Part shown: positions 61,865 through 64,000 of the stretch, piece after piece
How positions within the stretch are numbered: position 1 is the stretch's first letter
Layout of the letters: the number at the start of each line of letters is the position of its first letter
Assembly (NCBI RefSeq): GCF_040954835.1
Contig: NC_090708.1
Coordinates: forward strand, 33,616,001-33,680,000
Source of the DNA: Lepisosteus oculatus
Taxonomy: Eukaryota > Chordata > Actinopteri > Semionotiformes > Lepisosteidae
Length of the DNA stretch: 64,000 bases
Direction: 5' to 3'
Translations under genes and position numbers: made by a program
Notes under the pieces: generated by a model
What the model was told of the DNA's origin: nothing
The model's input: the letters and a program-made list of their open reading frames with translations, nothing else
Databases searched by the model: none

Positions 61865-62330
61865 TCACATCCGCCGCTAATCGGAATCCTCCTCACAAAC
61901 GGTCTCGTCCCAATTAAGCACCAGCTGGAGGCAATCTCCGCAAACACTGCCGATCTATCCCTTCATCCAATCTGAGCACCTCACTTCTTAACACACCCTC
62001 TACTTCCAGACTTACTTAAGCCTTCTCTATTTCACTGAACACTGCTCGGTATTGTTAGATTCTTCAGAACTCTTTGCCACGCATTACTTACTTCTTCTTG
62101 CCTTTTTGGATACTCGAACCCAGATCTTACCTTTTGACTTCAATCTCGTCAAGCACTTTGGATTTGTCTGCCTTTCTCTGTTTGGATAACCTTTCGTATT
62201 AAACCCGGAATTCACCCTCGACTACATCTCTGCATAACGTTTTGGATTAATCAGAAATCTCTCCTAACTCTGCTCCCCAACTCCTCGTAAGGTTATTCAC
62301 TTGAACAACAACGCTGCTTGTTAAAGTATA
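61865..62330 (+). repeat. Possible solo LTR, C/T-rich block
   Basis: A pyrimidine-rich block opens TGTCACATCCGCCGCTAATCGG and passes CGTATTAAACCCGGAATTCACC. Its composition resembles fish Gypsy LTRs and the solo LTR at 3658-4125. No flanking target duplication was found and the right end is uncertain. Confidence 0.35.
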
Positions 62331-62461
62331 GATCTGGTACCCATCTTGTAGTTCCCTTATTGGTGCATTATGCTTGGGATGATGAACAGTGATCTTTAAC
62401 CTCTGGTCTTAGGAAGAAACAGACTACAGACTTGATAAACCCCATCTGCACAATACAGTAA

Positions 62462-62805
62462 ATCGTTAAATGGTTCAGCATTGGATTACGATGTCACTTA
62501 TCAGAGAGGTCTCTTTAGCCACATTCATAAGCACTTAAACAGAGAGGCACCAAGTTGCTTGGTCAAGGCGACTCCAATATTATTAGAAATCTTTAATAAC
62601 ACTTAATTCTAAGTAAAATAATATACCTTGCTACTATTCTGTCAAAAGCCTAATGTAAGACTCACTTGAATGCAAACATTTTACAGGGTGGAAATATTTA
62701 AGATTTAAGATTGCCTATAGCTTATATTGTAAATATTAATGAATATTGCTAAAGAGAGCTCTCTGATAAGTGATGTCGTAATCCTATACCGAACCATTTA
62801 ACGAT
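62462..62805. mobile_element. MITE with 58-bp terminal inverted repeats
   Basis: The first 58 bases (ATCGTTAAATGGTTCAGC to GAGAGGTCTCTTTAGC) match the complement of 62748-62805 with about seven mismatches. Total length is 344 bp with no coding capacity. This is the structure of a miniature inverted-repeat transposable element. The superfamily is unknown; GTAA flanks are near both ends but not cleanly placed. Confidence 0.75.
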
Positions 62806-63579
62806 GGTAACAAACAGTGGCAATGTACAATGTAAAGTTTAGTATTAGAAATTGATAAATGTACAGTGATATTAAGATGCTTAATTTGGAAGGTTGTACA
62901 CATCATGTTTTAGTCTCATTTAATATTATTGGATGCTAATAAATGACTATTTTGATATGACCATTTGTTCTGTTATTTAAATTATAAATAAATAATGATG
63001 CAGATAAGAATAGTAGTACCTTTTAGTAGCATTTTAAAGACAAATAATATCATTTAAAAAAAACACCCCACTACCACCTCAAATGTAAAATCCTGGCTGT
63101 GTCACTGTATCCAATCCAACAGCCCTAGTGTAACGGCTGACCAGCTCAATGGCATTCACCTCAGGCAGTTGAGGTAGACTCAACTATAACAACAAGACTC
63201 CACAGCAACCACCATACACAATTCATTGTCATTGTCAGAGGTAATAACTCAACACCTGCAAGCTTCTGGTATTGAACCATCTTACACTTGGACTTTGTTG
63301 CCCAAGCCTTAAAGAGTAAGTGTATTAATTTCCATAATATTTTAAAACATGTCTTCACCAGCAACACTTGCATGTTTTGTCTCACAGATTCCCCAACCCC
63401 ATTAACTTAAGGCTGTCCATCAGAACATCTTTCTGCCTTCCATGGCACACTGATACTCAAGGATATATATCTCTAGCTCTTCTATGGTCTTATGTATCAG
63501 TAACATTTTGAGTATATTTTTGATTAATTGAAGGAGTATATACAGTATATAACTGTTTTCCCACCACTGCTGTAAGTTA
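62806..63579. other. Intergenic DNA, nothing recognised
   Basis: AT-rich sequence with no recognised feature. Confidence 0.5.
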
Positions 63580-64000
63580 CAGTGGTGTGAAAAAGTGTTT
63601 GCCCCCTTCCTGATTTCTTATTTTTTTGCATGTTTGTCACACTGAAATGTTTCAGATCATCAAACAAATTGAAATATTAGACAAAGATAACACAGGTAAA
63701 CACAAAATGCAGTTTTTAAATGAAGGTTTTTATTATTAAGGGAAAAAAAATCCAAACCTACATGGCCCTGTGTGAAAAAGTGATTGCCCCCTAAACCAAA
63801 TAACTGGTTGGGCCACCCTTAGCAGCAACAACTGCAATCAAGCGTTTGCGATAACTGGCAATGAGTCTTTTTCAGCACTGTGGAGGAATTTTGGCCCACT
63901 CATCTTTGCAGAATTGTTGTAATTAAGCCACATTGGAGGGTTTTTGAGCCTTAACCACTTTTTTAAGGTCATGCCACAACATCTCAATCGGTTTCAGGTC
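63580..64000 (-). mobile_element. Tc1-like DNA transposon, 3' end, cut by the window
   Basis: The inverted-repeat end CAGTGGTGTGAAAAAGTGTTTG starts at 63580 directly after a TA target dinucleotide (63578-63579). A second GTGTGAAAAAGTGATTGCCCCC lies at 63770. From about 63815 to 64000 the minus strand encodes the transposase C-terminus, including IEMLWHDLKK, QQFCKDEWAKIPP, RLIASYRKRLIAV and AKGGPTSY. A few stops are visible, so the copy is probably inactive. The rest lies beyond position 64000. Confidence 0.9.

Noticed and set aside
1..64000. CRISPR array, bacterial operon or phage
   Set aside because: No regular spacer-repeat arrays, no dense gene packing or ribosome-binding sites; the content is clearly vertebrate.

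Overview
The window is animal nuclear DNA, almost certainly from a ray-finned fish. It is AT-rich and gene-poor, and full of fish-type transposable elements: L2-like LINEs with a TTA-repeat tail, Tc1/mariner and probable PIF/Harbinger DNA transposons, Penelope-like retroelement ends, Gypsy-type solo LTRs, and tRNA-derived SINEs ending in a GGATAAAG..GTTAGAA..ATGGATGG-type tail. One interspersed repeat (around 1417-1800) resembles families I associate with non-teleost fishes such as sturgeon or gar. That is only a hint, and the species cannot be named from the sequence.

One host protein-coding gene is supported: olig1, a single-exon bHLH transcription factor on the minus strand at 42951-43574. 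It is intact, and an in-frame stop 11 codons upstream of the ATG fixes the start. In other vertebrates OLIG1 lies downstream of OLIG2 on the same strand. olig2 is therefore expected beyond position 64000, and 43.6-64 kb would be inter-OLIG sequence. No second gene is visible.

Layout: 0.8-7 kb is a graveyard of nested retroelements. A minus-strand L2-like LINE carries two solo LTRs, each with a 5-bp target duplication, and a palindromic Penelope-like insertion with a 13-bp duplication; a second LINE relic and a Tc1 relic follow. From 7.6 to 18.9 kb there are GC-rich blocks and a nearly full-length plus-strand L2-like LINE. That LINE is split by a 5.36-kb insertion with 19-bp perfect terminal inverted repeats and an internal mosaic of direct and inverted repeats. 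From 19 to 42 kb the sequence is mainly AT-rich non-coding DNA with scattered SINEs, a second palindromic Penelope-like copy, and moderately GC-rich islands that may be conserved regulatory elements. olig1 follows. From 44 to 64 kb there is intergenic DNA with SINEs, a LINE tail, Tc1 relics, a 1-kb Harbinger-like element, a 344-bp MITE, and a Tc1-like element cut by the window end.

No new protein-based system was found. The most unusual items are the two independent palindromic Penelope-like copies, the repeat-mosaic insertion splitting the L2, and a strongly G-depleted segment inside that insertion.
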